Shown: positions 27,405-36,161, counted from the first letter of the stretch. The stretch: DNA of 64,000 nucleotides from Flavobacterium quisquiliarum (GCF_019308285.1 NZ_WWEM01000031.1:310001-374000); one strand, 5' to 3'. Notes: a model not told the origin generated them from the sequence alone. Numbers and translations are program-made.

Positions 27405-27477
27405 AAATTCCAATAAAAAAAATCCAAATTCCAATTTAAACAGGTTTGGAATTTGGATTTTGAAAATATTGGAATTT
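27405..27477. repeat. ATTCCAAT inverted repeat
   Basis: AAATTCCAAT (27405-27414) pairs with ATTGGAATTT (27468-27477), with a nested arm AATCCAAATTCCAAT (27421-27435) against the matching segment at 27445-27458. It lies exactly between the two small RNA copies. Confidence 0.8.
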
Positions 27478-27552
27478 TAAATCTAGACATTAACTTATAT
27501 TCAACAAAGTAATAACAAGATCTTAACAGCTTTACATTGATTTATGTCGGAT

Positions 27553-27640
27553 CTTTGTAATGTAATAAACTGGTTATTTATTATTTTGGTTTTGGTTAGT
27601 TAAATAATGCCGGCGTCTTCGAGATGCCGGCATTTTTTTT
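27553..27640 (+). ncRNA. putative small RNA, tandem copy 2
   Basis: Offset 242 nt from copy 1 with no insertions or deletions. CTTTGTAATGTAATA is followed by the same AT-rich body and the same ATGCCGGC terminator (27607-27614 for the left arm) with eight T residues. The single change inside the core destroys an ATG present in copy 1, again against coding. The remaining stretch 27641-27880 holds nothing recognisable. Confidence 0.6.
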
Positions 27641-27880
27641 GCATTAATTTGTTTCTTTTGTTTTAGGTTTCAGATTTCAGGTTGCAATAATGATCCGCTT
27701 ACTTTAAAATGCTTAAAACAATCATTTTATCAATCAACTCATAAATAAAAGACTACATACAAAACTTACAAAAATTGGCTTTTTTTTAACAGCAAGTCTT
27801 CCACCCATTCTTAGTATTTCAGACTCCTATTTAAAGATTACATTTTGCAATAAATAGTCTTAATACTAAAAAAACTTATC

Positions 27881-28555
27881 ATGAAATTATTATCTATCTT
27901 CCTTTTTCTATCTCTTTTTTTTAAACTCATTTTTCTGGAAAATAATACCGCTCAAGAAAATAAAAAAGGCGTCTATGTTATAGGTCATATCTCTAGAGGA
28001 TATGGAGAAGGTAGTAAATCTTTTGAATTTCCAAAAGACAGTATTTTTGTTGATCAAGAATTAGTTATTGAAAAAGTATTAAGATTAGATTATTATGATT
28101 TCTTTGGTATTACTGATCTTAGAGAATCTTTAGACCGTTATTATGTTATAGATTTAAAAAATGAAGCATACAAAGATATAGGCAAGAATCTGAACCAAAA
28201 GATTGCAGATATTCCATGGAAAAATCAAGACACTACAAAAGTAGGAATTGATTTTTTTAAAGAATTCGAAAATAATGATATATATAAAATCAAAGACACT
28301 CTTTATGAAGGGAAAAAAGTAAAAAAAATTGAATATACAACGAACACTCAAAAAACCTATGAGATATTTTTACAACAAAATTTAGCCAAAGTTGCAGACC
28401 ATGTTCTTTTTAAAGGTATTGAGGATAAATTTAAAGGAGAACTTCTAAAAATGATAGTCACTTACCCAGACAAACAAGGAACCGCTACTTATACAAAGAA
28501 GTTCATACCTCTAAAAAATCATGAAATTTTACAGGCAATGAACAAACTTAAATAG
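27881..28555 (+). CDS. hypothetical exported protein, 224 aa
   Basis: I do not recognise the family. The N-terminus (MKLLSIFLFLSLFFKLIFL) is a signal peptide or membrane anchor; it lacks a lipobox. The rest is charged and lysine-rich with a possible beta-rich core (GVYVIGHISRGYGEG; VIDLKNEAYKDIGKNLNQK; KKIEYTTNTQKTYEIFL; ELLKMIVTYPDKQGTATYTKKF). No catalytic motif is seen. It converges on the BtuF-like gene 14 nt beyond its stop. Confidence 0.65.
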   Translation: MKLLSIFLFLSLFFKLIFLENNTAQENKKGVYVIGHISRGYGEGSKSFEFPKDSIFVDQELVIEKVLRLDYYDFFGITDLRESLDRYYVIDLKNEAYKDIGKNLNQKIADIPWKNQDTTKVGIDFFKEFENNDIYKIKDTLYEGKKVKKIEYTTNTQKTYEIFLQQNLAKVADHVLFKGIEDKFKGELLKMIVTYPDKQGTATYTKKFIPLKNHEILQAMNKLK

Positions 28556-28569
28556 GAGTAAAATTGAAG

Positions 28570-29370
28570 TTAATTCTTCAATCTTTCATGGAGTAATTTG
28601 AAATAAGAGAAAGCCTTTAGTAATCGGCTTCCATGCCAAGAGAACATTTCGCCGTCGACGAAGATGGTTTTGGCGTGATGCGTAAATCTTCCTATTTCAA
28701 AAGCGTCTTCTTCTTTAAACGGATAAGGTTCTGATGAAAGGAAAACAATATCGGGATCGCCTTCCAATCGCATTTTCTTTAATTCGATTTCGGGATAACG
28801 GCCTTTGTCTTCGTAGATATTTTTAAAATGGTTTAGTATTAATAATTCATTTATATAGGTATCTTTTCCAGCAACCATATAGGGATCTTTCCAGATAAAA
28901 TAAGCGGCTTTCTTTTCCTTAATCTCTTTTATATAATTTTTGAAATCGCTTAAAGCGAAAGTCAATTTGTTGTTCCACTTTTGCGCTTCAGTTCTGCAAT
29001 TGAATAATTGTCCGAAATCTGAAATCATTTGAAAATTATCTTCAATTGAAACAATATTCGTAACCCAGACTGGACAAATTTCATTTAACTGGTTTACGAT
29101 TTCTTCAGTGTTTTCTTCTTTATTACAAATAATAATATCCGGTTCGAGAAGTTTAATTTTTTCAAAATGAATCTTCTTAGTGCCGCCAACAATCTTTTTA
29201 GTAGATTTAAAATGAAACGGATGAACACAGAATTTCGTGATTCCGATGATTTTATCTTCTAAACCTAAATCATACAATAATTCTGTTTGAGATGGAACTA
29301 GCGAAATAATACGTTTTGGAGTTGTTTCGAAAGAATGAATTGTTCCAAGTTGGTCAGTTAATTGTTTCAT
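28570..29370 (-). CDS. BtuF-like helical-backbone metal or cobalamin-binding protein
   Basis: A 266-aa member of the cluster of periplasmic binding proteins with two lobes joined by a long helix (BtuF/FhuD type). Recognisable parts: RIISLVPSQTELLYDLGLEDKIIGIT, HFEKIKLLEPDIIICNKEENTEEIV, and PDIVFLSSEPYPFKEEDA. Unusually the protein starts directly at the first strand (MKQLTDQLGTIHSFETTPKR) with no signal peptide or lipobox, and no in-frame upstream start would add one. No permease or ATPase gene is next to it. It may act in the cytosol, or transport may depend on partners elsewhere. Confidence 0.82.
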   Translation of the reverse strand: MKQLTDQLGTIHSFETTPKRIISLVPSQTELLYDLGLEDKIIGITKFCVHPFHFKSTKKIVGGTKKIHFEKIKLLEPDIIICNKEENTEEIVNQLNEICPVWVTNIVSIEDNFQMISDFGQLFNCRTEAQKWNNKLTFALSDFKNYIKEIKEKKAAYFIWKDPYMVAGKDTYINELLILNHFKNIYEDKGRYPEIELKKMRLEGDPDIVFLSSEPYPFKEEDAFEIGRFTHHAKTIFVDGEMFSWHGSRLLKAFSYFKLLHERLKN

Positions 29371-29385
29371 TTTATTTAGTTGCAG

Positions 29386-29444
29386 TTTTCAGTTTTCAGT
29401 CGCAGTCTCGGTGTAAACTGTGACTGAAAACTGAGACTGAAAAA
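29386..29444. repeat. TTTTCAGTTTTCAGTC inverted repeat
   Basis: The left arm (TTTTCAGTTTTCAGTCGCAG) and right arm (TGACTGAAAACTGAGACTGA) are complementary with small mismatches. It lies between the BtuF-like gene and pyrF and has no T tract on the minus strand. Confidence 0.7.
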
Positions 29445-29446
29445 TT

Positions 29447-30265
29447 TTATTTATTAGCAATAATCCCTTCCATTTCTTTCTGCACTTTCAAAGCCTCTTC
29501 TCTCGCCTTTTCAGCAAAATCAGTTCCTTTAGAAGCGTAGATAATTGCTCTTGCAGAATTTACTAAAAGACCTACTTTATCATTCATTCCGTATTTACAC
29601 ACTTCAGACAAACTGCCGCCTTGAGCACCAATTCCTGGAACTAATAAGAAACTATCCGGAACAATTTTTCTGATTTCTGTAAAATATTCTGCTTTAGTTG
29701 CGCCTACGACATACATAAGGTTTTCGCTGTTTTTCCAAGTTTTAGACGTTTCCAAAACCTGTTTGTACAATTCTTTTCCGTTTGTATTTAAAGTCTGAAA
29801 ATCGAAAGCACCTTCGTTTGAAGTCAGAGCCAGCATAATGGTATGTTTGTTTTCGAAAGCCAAAAACGGTTCAACAGAATCTTTCCCCATGTAAGGAGCA
29901 ACTGTTACACTATCAAAATTCAAATCTTCAAAAAATGCTTTGGCATACATGCTTGAAGTATTGCCAATATCACCACGTTTTGCGTCTGCAATTGTAAAAA
30001 TATCAGGGTAATTTTCGTTGATATAATTGATTGTTTTCTGCAAAGACATCCATCCTTTTATTCCGTATGCTTCAAAAAATGCTGTATTCGGTTTGTAACC
30101 AACTGTTAAATCGTGAGTAGCATCGATTATCGCTTTATTAAATTCAAAAATTGGATCTTCTGTTTCTAATAAATGTTGTGGCATCTTAGAAAGATCAGGA
30201 TCTAATCCTACGCATAAAAATGATTTTTTTTGAAGAATTTGTTCGTGTAGTTGTTGTGTTGTCAT
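29447..30265 (-). CDS. pyrF: orotidine 5'-phosphate decarboxylase
   Basis: PyrF converts OMP to UMP, the last step of pyrimidine synthesis. The start at 30265 ([20 protein letters not shown]) gives a 272-aa protein; an ATG at 30289 would add eight residues. It belongs to the longer, type 2 group: [16 protein letters not shown] at the N-terminal strand, [19 protein letters not shown] containing the catalytic Asp-Lys-Asp array, [15 protein letters not shown], and the phosphate-binding end [11 protein letters not shown] and [10 protein letters not shown]. It appears monocistronic. Confidence 0.96.
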   Translation of the reverse strand: MTTQQLHEQILQKKSFLCVGLDPDLSKMPQHLLETEDPIFEFNKAIIDATHDLTVGYKPNTAFFEAYGIKGWMSLQKTINYINENYPDIFTIADAKRGDIGNTSSMYAKAFFEDLNFDSVTVAPYMGKDSVEPFLAFENKHTIMLALTSNEGAFDFQTLNTNGKELYKQVLETSKTWKNSENLMYVVGATKAEYFTEIRKIVPDSFLLVPGIGAQGGSLSEVCKYGMNDKVGLLVNSARAIIYASKGTDFAEKAREEALKVQKEMEGIIANK

Positions 30266-30357
30266 ATTGTGTTTTTGCTTGTGCGGCAAAATTACAAATT
30301 ATAATCGTTTATGGTTAATGGTTGATGGTTAATTGTTGGTGGTTTCAGGTTTCTTGC

Positions 30358-30390
30358 AAACCCGACAGGTTTTGAAAACCTGTCGGGTTT
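30358..30390. repeat. CCCGACAGG palindromic repeat, copy 3
   Basis: AAACCCGACAGGTTTT, one G, then the perfect complement: a 16-bp stem with a one-base loop. Confidence 0.9.
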
Positions 30391-30410
30391 AATTCAGTTT
30401 TATCTTCAAG

Positions 30411-30477
30411 TTGTCAGGCTGAACGGAGTCGAAGCCCCTTACGTACTCTTTTTGCCCTTCGAATTCGATCTGGGCAA
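30411..30477. repeat. GCTGAGCGAAGTCGA-type inverted repeat, degraded
   Basis: TTGTCAGGCTGAACGGAGTC on the left and CCCTTCGAATTCGATCTGGG on the right form a mutated version of the 875-941 element. No gene lies in 30266-30599. Confidence 0.75.
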
Positions 30478-30566
30478 CATCAATAATTTACTCAAAACAT
30501 ATCAATAACATTGAATTTCTGTAACTTCTGCAAAAAATTGTGTAAGAAAAAATTGAATCTGAAAGG

Positions 30567-30574
30567 TATCTTTG
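30567..30574 (+). promoter_or_regulatory. -7 promoter element of dps
   Basis: TATCTTTG fits TAnnTTTG, 25 nt before the dps start. Confidence 0.5.
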
Positions 30575-30599
30575 AAAGAAACCTTTAATACAGACAATT

Positions 30600-31073
30600 A
30601 TGAGCCCAAATATTGGAATTACACCAAAAAATCTAAAAAAGAGCGCTGCAATATTAGCCACGATTTTATCTAACGAAATGACTTTATATGTAAAAACCAG
30701 AAAATTTCATTGGAACATTTCAGGAAATAGTTTTATGGAATTACATAAGCTGTTTGAAGAACAATATAGAATTCTTGAGGCTCAAATCGATGAAGTAGCT
30801 GAAAGAATTAATCAATTGGGCGAGAAAACAATTGGCACAATGAAAGAGTTTATCGAAAATTCTACTCTTAAAGAATCTCCAAAAGAATACGCTTCACAAA
30901 AACATATGTTATCTGAGCTTTTAGAAAACCACGAACAACTGGTAACAGAGTTTAGAGGTTATATTCCTGTCTTTGAAAATGAAACCAATGACGCGGGGTC
31001 TGCCGATTTTGTTACGGGACTACTTCAAGAACACGAAAAAATGGCTTGGATTTTACGAAGATATCAAGTTTAA
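30600..31073 (+). CDS. dps: Dps-family ferritin-like DNA protection protein
   Basis: Dps dodecamers oxidise and store iron with peroxide and may bind DNA under starvation. The 157-aa protein has the ferroxidase signature KFHWNISGNSFMELHKLFEEQY (about 39-60) with the conserved His, and IDEVAERINQLGEKTIGTM supplying the acidic ligands from the neighbouring subunit. Helices and overall length are typical. It is preceded by a -7 element and followed by CsbD, the first members of a stress-associated gene run. Confidence 0.95.
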   Translation: MSPNIGITPKNLKKSAAILATILSNEMTLYVKTRKFHWNISGNSFMELHKLFEEQYRILEAQIDEVAERINQLGEKTIGTMKEFIENSTLKESPKEYASQKHMLSELLENHEQLVTEFRGYIPVFENETNDAGSADFVTGLLQEHEKMAWILRRYQV

Positions 31074-31224
31074 ATGACAAAGTAATGTCAATATAAATTG
31101 CTAATTTCATCCTTAATTTTTAATGAAAATGAAAATTATGCAACAGTCTAAAAAAGTAATGTAACAAAAAACCGATTGATAATTTGCAATTTTACATTAT
31201 TAATAACGACAAACAAAAAACATC

Positions 31225-31410
31225 ATGAATACTACTGAAATAAAAGGAAACTGGAATGAGTTAAAAGGAAAGTTAAAGCAAAAATATGCCGAACTAACAG
31301 ATGATGATTTGATGTTTGCTGAAGGAAAAGAAGACGAAATGTATGGAAGACTTCAGCAAAAATTGGGGAAAACTAAAGAAGAATTCCACAAAATCCTGTC
31401 AGATTTGTAA
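31225..31410 (+). CDS. CsbD-family stress protein
   Basis: A 61-aa protein with the CsbD pattern: [39 protein letters not shown] and [14 protein letters not shown]. CsbD proteins are small, helical and strongly induced by general stress; the molecular role is unknown. It is 151 nt after dps with its own terminator at 31431, so it may be transcribed separately. Confidence 0.93.
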   Translation: MNTTEIKGNWNELKGKLKQKYAELTDDDLMFAEGKEDEMYGRLQQKLGKTKEEFHKILSDL

Positions 31411-31430
31411 ATCCTTACAACTCAACCGGG

Positions 31431-31468
31431 AAAATACCGTCTAGTAAAAATATTAGGCGGTATTTTTT
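31431..31468 (+). terminator. terminator of the CsbD gene
   Basis: AAAATACCGTCTA (31431-31443) pairs with TAGGCGGTATTTT (31454 onward), then T residues. Confidence 0.88.
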
Positions 31469-31567
31469 TGATAATTTTATTTTAAAATGCATTTAACTTG
31501 TAATTCTAAGCTTTTTTTAAGCAAAAACACCAAATAAAATAAGTATCTTTAACCAAATTTCTATAAA

Positions 31568-32119
31568 ATGAAACTATTTATAAAGTTCGACATTAACACA
31601 ATCTGTTCTCTTTATTTAAGACAAAACCTAGAGGAAAATAACGTAAATTTTACTACTCTGGGGTTTGGAGAAATTGAGATTGATGATAATATGGATGCCG
31701 AAGCTCTTGAGAATTTAAAAAGGAATTTAGCTCCTCACGGCTTTGAAGTAGTTGAAAATCAAAAAAGTGTGCTCGTTCAAAAAATAAAGGATGCAATTAT
31801 TGAACTTGTTTTTATGGACGACAGCAACAATTACAAAAGCTCTGTGTTTTTGGCCGAAAAGCTAAACCACAGCTACGGATATTTATCTAATGTTTTCTCA
31901 GAAGTAACCTATTCTTCTATTGAAAACTTTATTATTTTACAGAAAATTGAAAGAGCAAAACAATTGATTATTATCAATGAAATGAGTTTAACCGAAATTG
32001 CTTTTTTACTGAATTACTCAAGTGTTGCCCATTTGAGTACACAGTTTAAAAACACAACTGGAATAACTCCCTCTGCTTTTCAGAGAATTATTAAGAAACG
32101 AAGAGAAAATTTAAAATAA
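31568..32119 (+). CDS. short AraC-type helix-turn-helix regulator
   Basis: A 183-aa protein. The last 110 residues are an AraC DNA-binding domain (SVFLAEKLNHSYGYLSNVFSE; SLTEIAFLLNYSSVAHLSTQFK; ending TGITPSAFQRIIKKRR). The first 70 residues (KFDINTICSLYLRQNLEENN ... LENLKRNLAPHGFEVVEN) form a small alpha/beta domain, similar to heavy-metal-associated or ACT-like modules and not a cupin. It is 21 nt upstream of a response regulator gene and a histidine kinase gene, so it probably belongs to that signalling unit. Confidence 0.85.
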   Translation: MKLFIKFDINTICSLYLRQNLEENNVNFTTLGFGEIEIDDNMDAEALENLKRNLAPHGFEVVENQKSVLVQKIKDAIIELVFMDDSNNYKSSVFLAEKLNHSYGYLSNVFSEVTYSSIENFIILQKIERAKQLIIINEMSLTEIAFLLNYSSVAHLSTQFKNTTGITPSAFQRIIKKRRENLK

Positions 32120-32140
32120 AAACCCAAATACCGCGATCAA

Positions 32141-32590
32141 ATGCAAAAAAACGCATTACACATTTTATTAGCCGATGATGATGAAGATGACCGTCTTTTC
32201 TTTAAAGATGCTTTTGAAGAAATCAAAATACAGACAAATGTAAATTTTGTTCATGACGGAATGCAGCTGATGGATCATTTAATGAACACAGATAATAAAC
32301 TTCCCGATATTTTGTTTCTAGATTTGAACATGCCTAAAAAAACAGGTAAAGAATGTTTAATTGAAATCAAGAAAACAGAGCATTTAAAAGATATAATCAT
32401 TGCAATCTACTCTACCTCTTCATCTGAAGAAGATATTGAAGATACCTTTATTCAAGGAGCTAATATCTATATCAAAAAACCAAGCGATTTTAACACGCTT
32501 AAAAAAATAATTAATGAGGTCGTGACCGTAAACTGGCATTATCACACTTCTGGACTTAACCGTGATAATTTCTTGCTGCGACTAAAATAA
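32141..32590 (+). CDS. single-domain response regulator
   Basis: A 149-aa CheY-like receiver with no output domain. The phospho-acceptor is Asp61 in LPDILFLDLNMP, the acidic pocket is LLADDDEDD (9-17), and the conserved Lys is Lys112 in IYIKKPSDF. It resembles the Rcp1-type receivers that pair with bacteriophytochrome-like or PAS kinases. It is 10 nt upstream of the histidine kinase gene; the kinase is its likely partner. Output may be by protein contact. Confidence 0.93.
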   Translation: MQKNALHILLADDDEDDRLFFKDAFEEIKIQTNVNFVHDGMQLMDHLMNTDNKLPDILFLDLNMPKKTGKECLIEIKKTEHLKDIIIAIYSTSSSEEDIEDTFIQGANIYIKKPSDFNTLKKIINEVVTVNWHYHTSGLNRDNFLLRLK

Positions 32591-32600
32591 GCACAAATAA

Positions 32601-34385
32601 ATGAAGTGGATACCAAATTTTAATTCTTCAAACTCTTTGAGAGTTATTTTTGTAATCGCAGTTTTCATTCTGTTATTTCTTTCTTCAATTGCTTACAAGC
32701 ATAACCAGGACTTGAACGAATCAAGTAAAGTGGTTATGCATACTTACGAAATAAACATCCAGCTCGAACGATTAATGTCGGCGATTAAAGATGCAGAAAC
32801 GGGCCAGCGGGGCTATATCATAACTCGCAATGCCCGTTTTCTTACACCTTATATTTATTCGAGAGATAAGGTAAATACTTCTTTTATTACTTTAAAAAAA
32901 CTAACTGCTGACAATCCGCAGCAACAGGAAAATCTTCAAAAGTTATTCAAACTTATCACTCAGCGTTTTGTGTCTTTTGAAAACTGTTTAAAATACAGCG
33001 ATCCTAAAACTTACGACAAAAGAAAACTCGACAATCATATGTTTGGCGGGAGAATATTGATGGAAAACATTCGCTTTAAAGTGGATGAAATGAATGATAT
33101 AGAAAAGACTTTTCTAAAAACAAGACTCAAGATATACGATTCAGAAATCTCTTTAAGTCCGCTTTTTTCGATTTCGTTATTCTTGGTTGCATTATGTTTT
33201 ATTTTGTTAGCCTATAGACAAATCAGCCGTGATTTTGAACGCTTAAAAGTGTTTAATAAAAGACTTTTAATTTCCAGCGGTTTAATTGCCGAATCGGAAA
33301 GTATTGGAAATTTCAGCACCTGGCAATGGGATTTGGATGCCGATAAAATTGATTATTCAGACAATCAATACCGTCTTTTAGGACATGAACCAAATTCTTT
33401 TGTTCCCAATAAAGCAACTCTTTTAAAATTTGTTCATCCTGACGATAAAGAAACATTTGCTAAATATATGGATGGAATTGTGGAGAAAAAACAACTTACG
33501 TTTGTTTATTATAAGATTGTCCGTCCAAATTATGAAGTCCGTTACTTTAAAACAACTGCTAAAATCGTAACCGATCAGCAAGGAAGTAAAATTTTACTTG
33601 GAATTAATTTTGATATTACAGACGAACATTTATTAAACATTGAACTTCAAGAACGCAATAAAGAGCTAGAAAAAAGCAATAAAGAACTGGCTTCCTTCAA
33701 TCATGTTGCAAGTCACGATTTACAGGAACCACTTAGAAAAATCCAGACTTTTATTTCAAGAGTTTCGGATGCTGATAAAGCAGTAATGTCTGATAGTGCT
33801 AAAAACTATATCTCTAAAATCGAAAGCTCAGCAAAAAGAATGCGTGTTTTAATTGATGATCTTCTTTTATTTTCAAGAACAAATACCACTAAAAAAGAGT
33901 TCATCAAAATCAACCTGAACGAACTTTTGGATAACGCAGAATCTGAATTGGCAGAAATTATTGAAGAAAAAAGAGCGGTGATCAAAACCAATAAACTTCC
34001 TAAGCTTTCAGTAATCCCTTATCAGATCGAACAGCTGTTTATTAATTTAATTGGAAATTCATTAAAATACAGTCAGCCAGAAATAGAACCTGAAATATCA
34101 ATTATAAGCGAAAAAGTAAATTCATCAGATTATCCAGAAATATTGGAACAATCGGTAAAGAAATTTCATAAAATCACTTTCACAGATAATGGAATGGGAT
34201 TTGATCCTCAGTTTAAAGAAACTATTTTTATTCTTTTTCAAAGACTGCATTCTAAAACAGATTACCCAGGAACCGGAATTGGGCTAGCGATTTGTAAAAA
34301 AATTGTCGAAAATCACAAAGGCCATATTATTGCCGATAGTACACTTGGAAAGGGTTCAGAATTCACTGTTTTTCTTCCAGATTAA
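32601..34385 (+). CDS. CHASE3-PAS sensor histidine kinase
   Basis: A 594-aa membrane kinase. TM1 is about residues 11-28 (LRVIFVIAVFILLFLSS). The extracytoplasmic CHASE3-type helical domain follows, with MSAIKDAETGQRGYIITRN. TM2 is about 185-203. A PAS domain comes next (TWQWDLDADKIDYSDNQYRLLGHEP), then a coiled linker (LQERNKELEKSNKELASF) and HisKA with phospho-acceptor His372 in HVASHDLQEPLRKI. The HATPase_c domain has the N, G1 and G2 boxes (FINLIGNSLKYSQP, TDNGMGFDP, GTGIGLAICKKIVE). It is operonic with the receiver and short AraC gene. Confidence 0.95.
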   Translation: MKWIPNFNSSNSLRVIFVIAVFILLFLSSIAYKHNQDLNESSKVVMHTYEINIQLERLMSAIKDAETGQRGYIITRNARFLTPYIYSRDKVNTSFITLKKLTADNPQQQENLQKLFKLITQRFVSFENCLKYSDPKTYDKRKLDNHMFGGRILMENIRFKVDEMNDIEKTFLKTRLKIYDSEISLSPLFSISLFLVALCFILLAYRQISRDFERLKVFNKRLLISSGLIAESESIGNFSTWQWDLDADKIDYSDNQYRLLGHEPNSFVPNKATLLKFVHPDDKETFAKYMDGIVEKKQLTFVYYKIVRPNYEVRYFKTTAKIVTDQQGSKILLGINFDITDEHLLNIELQERNKELEKSNKELASFNHVASHDLQEPLRKIQTFISRVSDADKAVMSDSAKNYISKIESSAKRMRVLIDDLLLFSRTNTTKKEFIKINLNELLDNAESELAEIIEEKRAVIKTNKLPKLSVIPYQIEQLFINLIGNSLKYSQPEIEPEISIISEKVNSSDYPEILEQSVKKFHKITFTDNGMGFDPQFKETIFILFQRLHSKTDYPGTGIGLAICKKIVENHKGHIIADSTLGKGSEFTVFLPD

Positions 34386-34474
34386 AAACTGAAAAAACAC
34401 AACGCATAAAAACTAAATGAGATTTTATATAATTGTAAGAAAAAAAATCTCCTCTTCTAATAAAACATTAAAAA

Positions 34475-34509
34475 GAAATCATAGAAAAATCTATGGTTTC
34501 TTTTTTTTT
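34475..34509 (+). terminator. terminator of the two-component operon
   Basis: GAAATCATAGA (34475-34485) pairs with TCTATGGTTTC (34490-34500), one A:G mismatch, then nine T. Confidence 0.88.
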
Positions 34510-34666
34510 CACTTCAATCAAATACGAATCAAACCCCTGATTTATAAAGGATAAAAGACTAATATAATTTCATTATGGGAATTATATAACGTTTCGTTTT
34601 TATGCTGTAAAGCAAAATCTTTCATTCGTTAGCATCTTTGTAATGTAATACTTGAAGAAATAAATA

Positions 34667-35239
34667 ATGAAAGCAATTCCCCCGTTAGAAGCTGTTTTTT
34701 TTAAAGGTTTTTTCTTACTGGTAATGCTATTTTGCATAACCTCATGCAAACATAACGATCCAATAGAAACTTCTTTTTTAAAAAATGAGGTCTTTGCAAA
34801 AAATGAAAGAGAAGAAACAGAAGCTTTCTTTTTTATTTCAACGGCGAATGTGAGTAAACTAGTTATTTCTAAAAGTCAAATTGCACAACAAAAAAGTTCA
34901 GACATCATTATTCGGGAATTGGCCAAAAGAACTGAAATTCAGCAAAACCAATTACTAGAAGAAATAAGCAAAATGGCCACTTTAAAGCTCATTGTCATTA
35001 CTGAAGTAAACGCCACGCATAAAAGAGACCTGTACAACCTCATTGATGCAAAAGGTAAAGAGTTTAATGATCTCTATTTAGATTCAATGAAAGATGCTTT
35101 ATGTGACCAGATTGAATTATTTGAAGCTATTTCTAGAGAAACAAATGACAAAAAAACTCTGGAATTAGTTTTAAGATTTCTGCCTGAACAATACAAACTT
35201 TTACGGGAAACCGAAAGAATAAGAAAACAAAATGAATAA
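34667..35239 (+). CDS. DUF4142-like lipoprotein
   Basis: A 190-aa predicted lipoprotein; GFFLLVMLFCITSC gives the lipobox at Cys27. The mature part is helical and ferritin-like in pattern: EREETEAFFFISTANVSKLVISKSQIAQQKSS, IIIRELAKRTEIQQNQLLEEI, and KRDLYNLIDAKGKEFNDLYLD. This fits DUF4142, periplasmic four-helix proteins often seen beside envelope stress genes. Bases 34633-34648 (TCTTTGTAATGTAATA) upstream match the start of the small RNA copies at 27.3 and 27.5 kb. It begins a run of six or seven closely spaced genes. Confidence 0.75.
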   Translation: MKAIPPLEAVFFKGFFLLVMLFCITSCKHNDPIETSFLKNEVFAKNEREETEAFFFISTANVSKLVISKSQIAQQKSSDIIIRELAKRTEIQQNQLLEEISKMATLKLIVITEVNATHKRDLYNLIDAKGKEFNDLYLDSMKDALCDQIELFEAISRETNDKKTLELVLRFLPEQYKLLRETERIRKQNE

Positions 35240-35275
35240 ACGCCTATTATCAATCTATTAACTAAATTTTTTACT

Positions 35276-35920
35276 ATGAAATTACAAGCCAATTTTTTAT
35301 GCGCCTTAACACTTTTTTTAGCAGCAACATTTGGAACGCTGCACGCTCAGGACAATAATGTAAATACCGAGTTCGGTGTAAAAGGGGGATTCAATATGTC
35401 GAATTTAACCAAAGATGACAATGTTGATGATAACAATATTTTATACGGTTTTAATGCCGGACTATACGCTACGCTTCCAATTTCAGATTTCGTAGCTATT
35501 CAGCCAGAGATTTTGTTTACAACAAAAGGTACTGAATACGAATACAATAACGCTTTTGGAAGTGGGAACACAAAATTCAGATTAAACTATATCGAAGTTC
35601 CTTTGTTAGTGAGAGTAAATGTGACTAAAAACTTTAACATACATGCCGGTGGATACGCCTCTTATCTGGTAAGTTCTAAAGTTACTGGAAGCGGTTCTAT
35701 AGATTTTGACGAAGACATTGATACAGACGATCTAGCTAAATTCGATGCAGGTGTTTCTGCAGGTATTGGAGTTGATTTTAATCCAATCAGCATTGGTTTA
35801 CGATACAATTACGGTTTAACAACTGTTGGAAAAGAAAGAACGGTTGCTGGTACAACTTACACATTTCCAGATGCTAAAAACAGTAATTTGACTTTATACC
35901 TTTCGTATAAGTTAAATTAA
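35276..35920 (+). CDS. PorT-like outer membrane beta-barrel protein
   Basis: A 214-aa exported protein with signal peptide MKLQANFLCALTLFLAATF ending at LHAQ. The body is a short barrel of alternating strands: FGVKGGFNMSNLT, LYGFNAGLYATLPISDFVAIQPEILFT, RLNYIEVPLLVRVNVTKNFNIHAGGY, and a final strand LTLYLSYKLN ending in an aromatic-rich pattern. This is the outer-membrane-protein beta-barrel (PorT/OmpW-like) family of Bacteroidota; these are mostly uncharacterised. A loop rich in Asp (DFDEDIDTDDLAKFD) may bind cations. Confidence 0.88.
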   Translation: MKLQANFLCALTLFLAATFGTLHAQDNNVNTEFGVKGGFNMSNLTKDDNVDDNNILYGFNAGLYATLPISDFVAIQPEILFTTKGTEYEYNNAFGSGNTKFRLNYIEVPLLVRVNVTKNFNIHAGGYASYLVSSKVTGSGSIDFDEDIDTDDLAKFDAGVSAGIGVDFNPISIGLRYNYGLTTVGKERTVAGTTYTFPDAKNSNLTLYLSYKLN

Positions 35921-35957
35921 GAAAGAAAATTAATTATTAACCACTAAAATAAAAACC

Positions 35958-36110
35958 ATGTCTAACTTATTATATACAATCGCAGTGATTCTGGTTATAC
36001 TTTGGGCTTTAGGGTTCTTTGTTTACAGTTTCGGAAGCATTATCCACATACTGTTAGTAATTGCCATTATTGCAGTACTTCTTAGACTTATTAAAGGTCG
36101 AGAAATTTAA
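35958..36110 (+). CDS. lmo0937-family small membrane protein
   Basis: Fifty residues (MSNLLYTIAVILVILWALGF ... VLLRLIKGREI) with two hydrophobic helices separated by YSFGSIIH and a basic end. This matches the lmo0937 family of small membrane proteins, common in stress-induced operons. It was found by reading the frame from the ATG at 35958; the next gene starts 51 nt later. Confidence 0.88.
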   Translation: MSNLLYTIAVILVILWALGFFVYSFGSIIHILLVIAIIAVLLRLIKGREI

Positions 36111-36161
36111 AACTTTAAATCAACAAATTATAAATATTAATCCAATTTAAAATTAATTATT

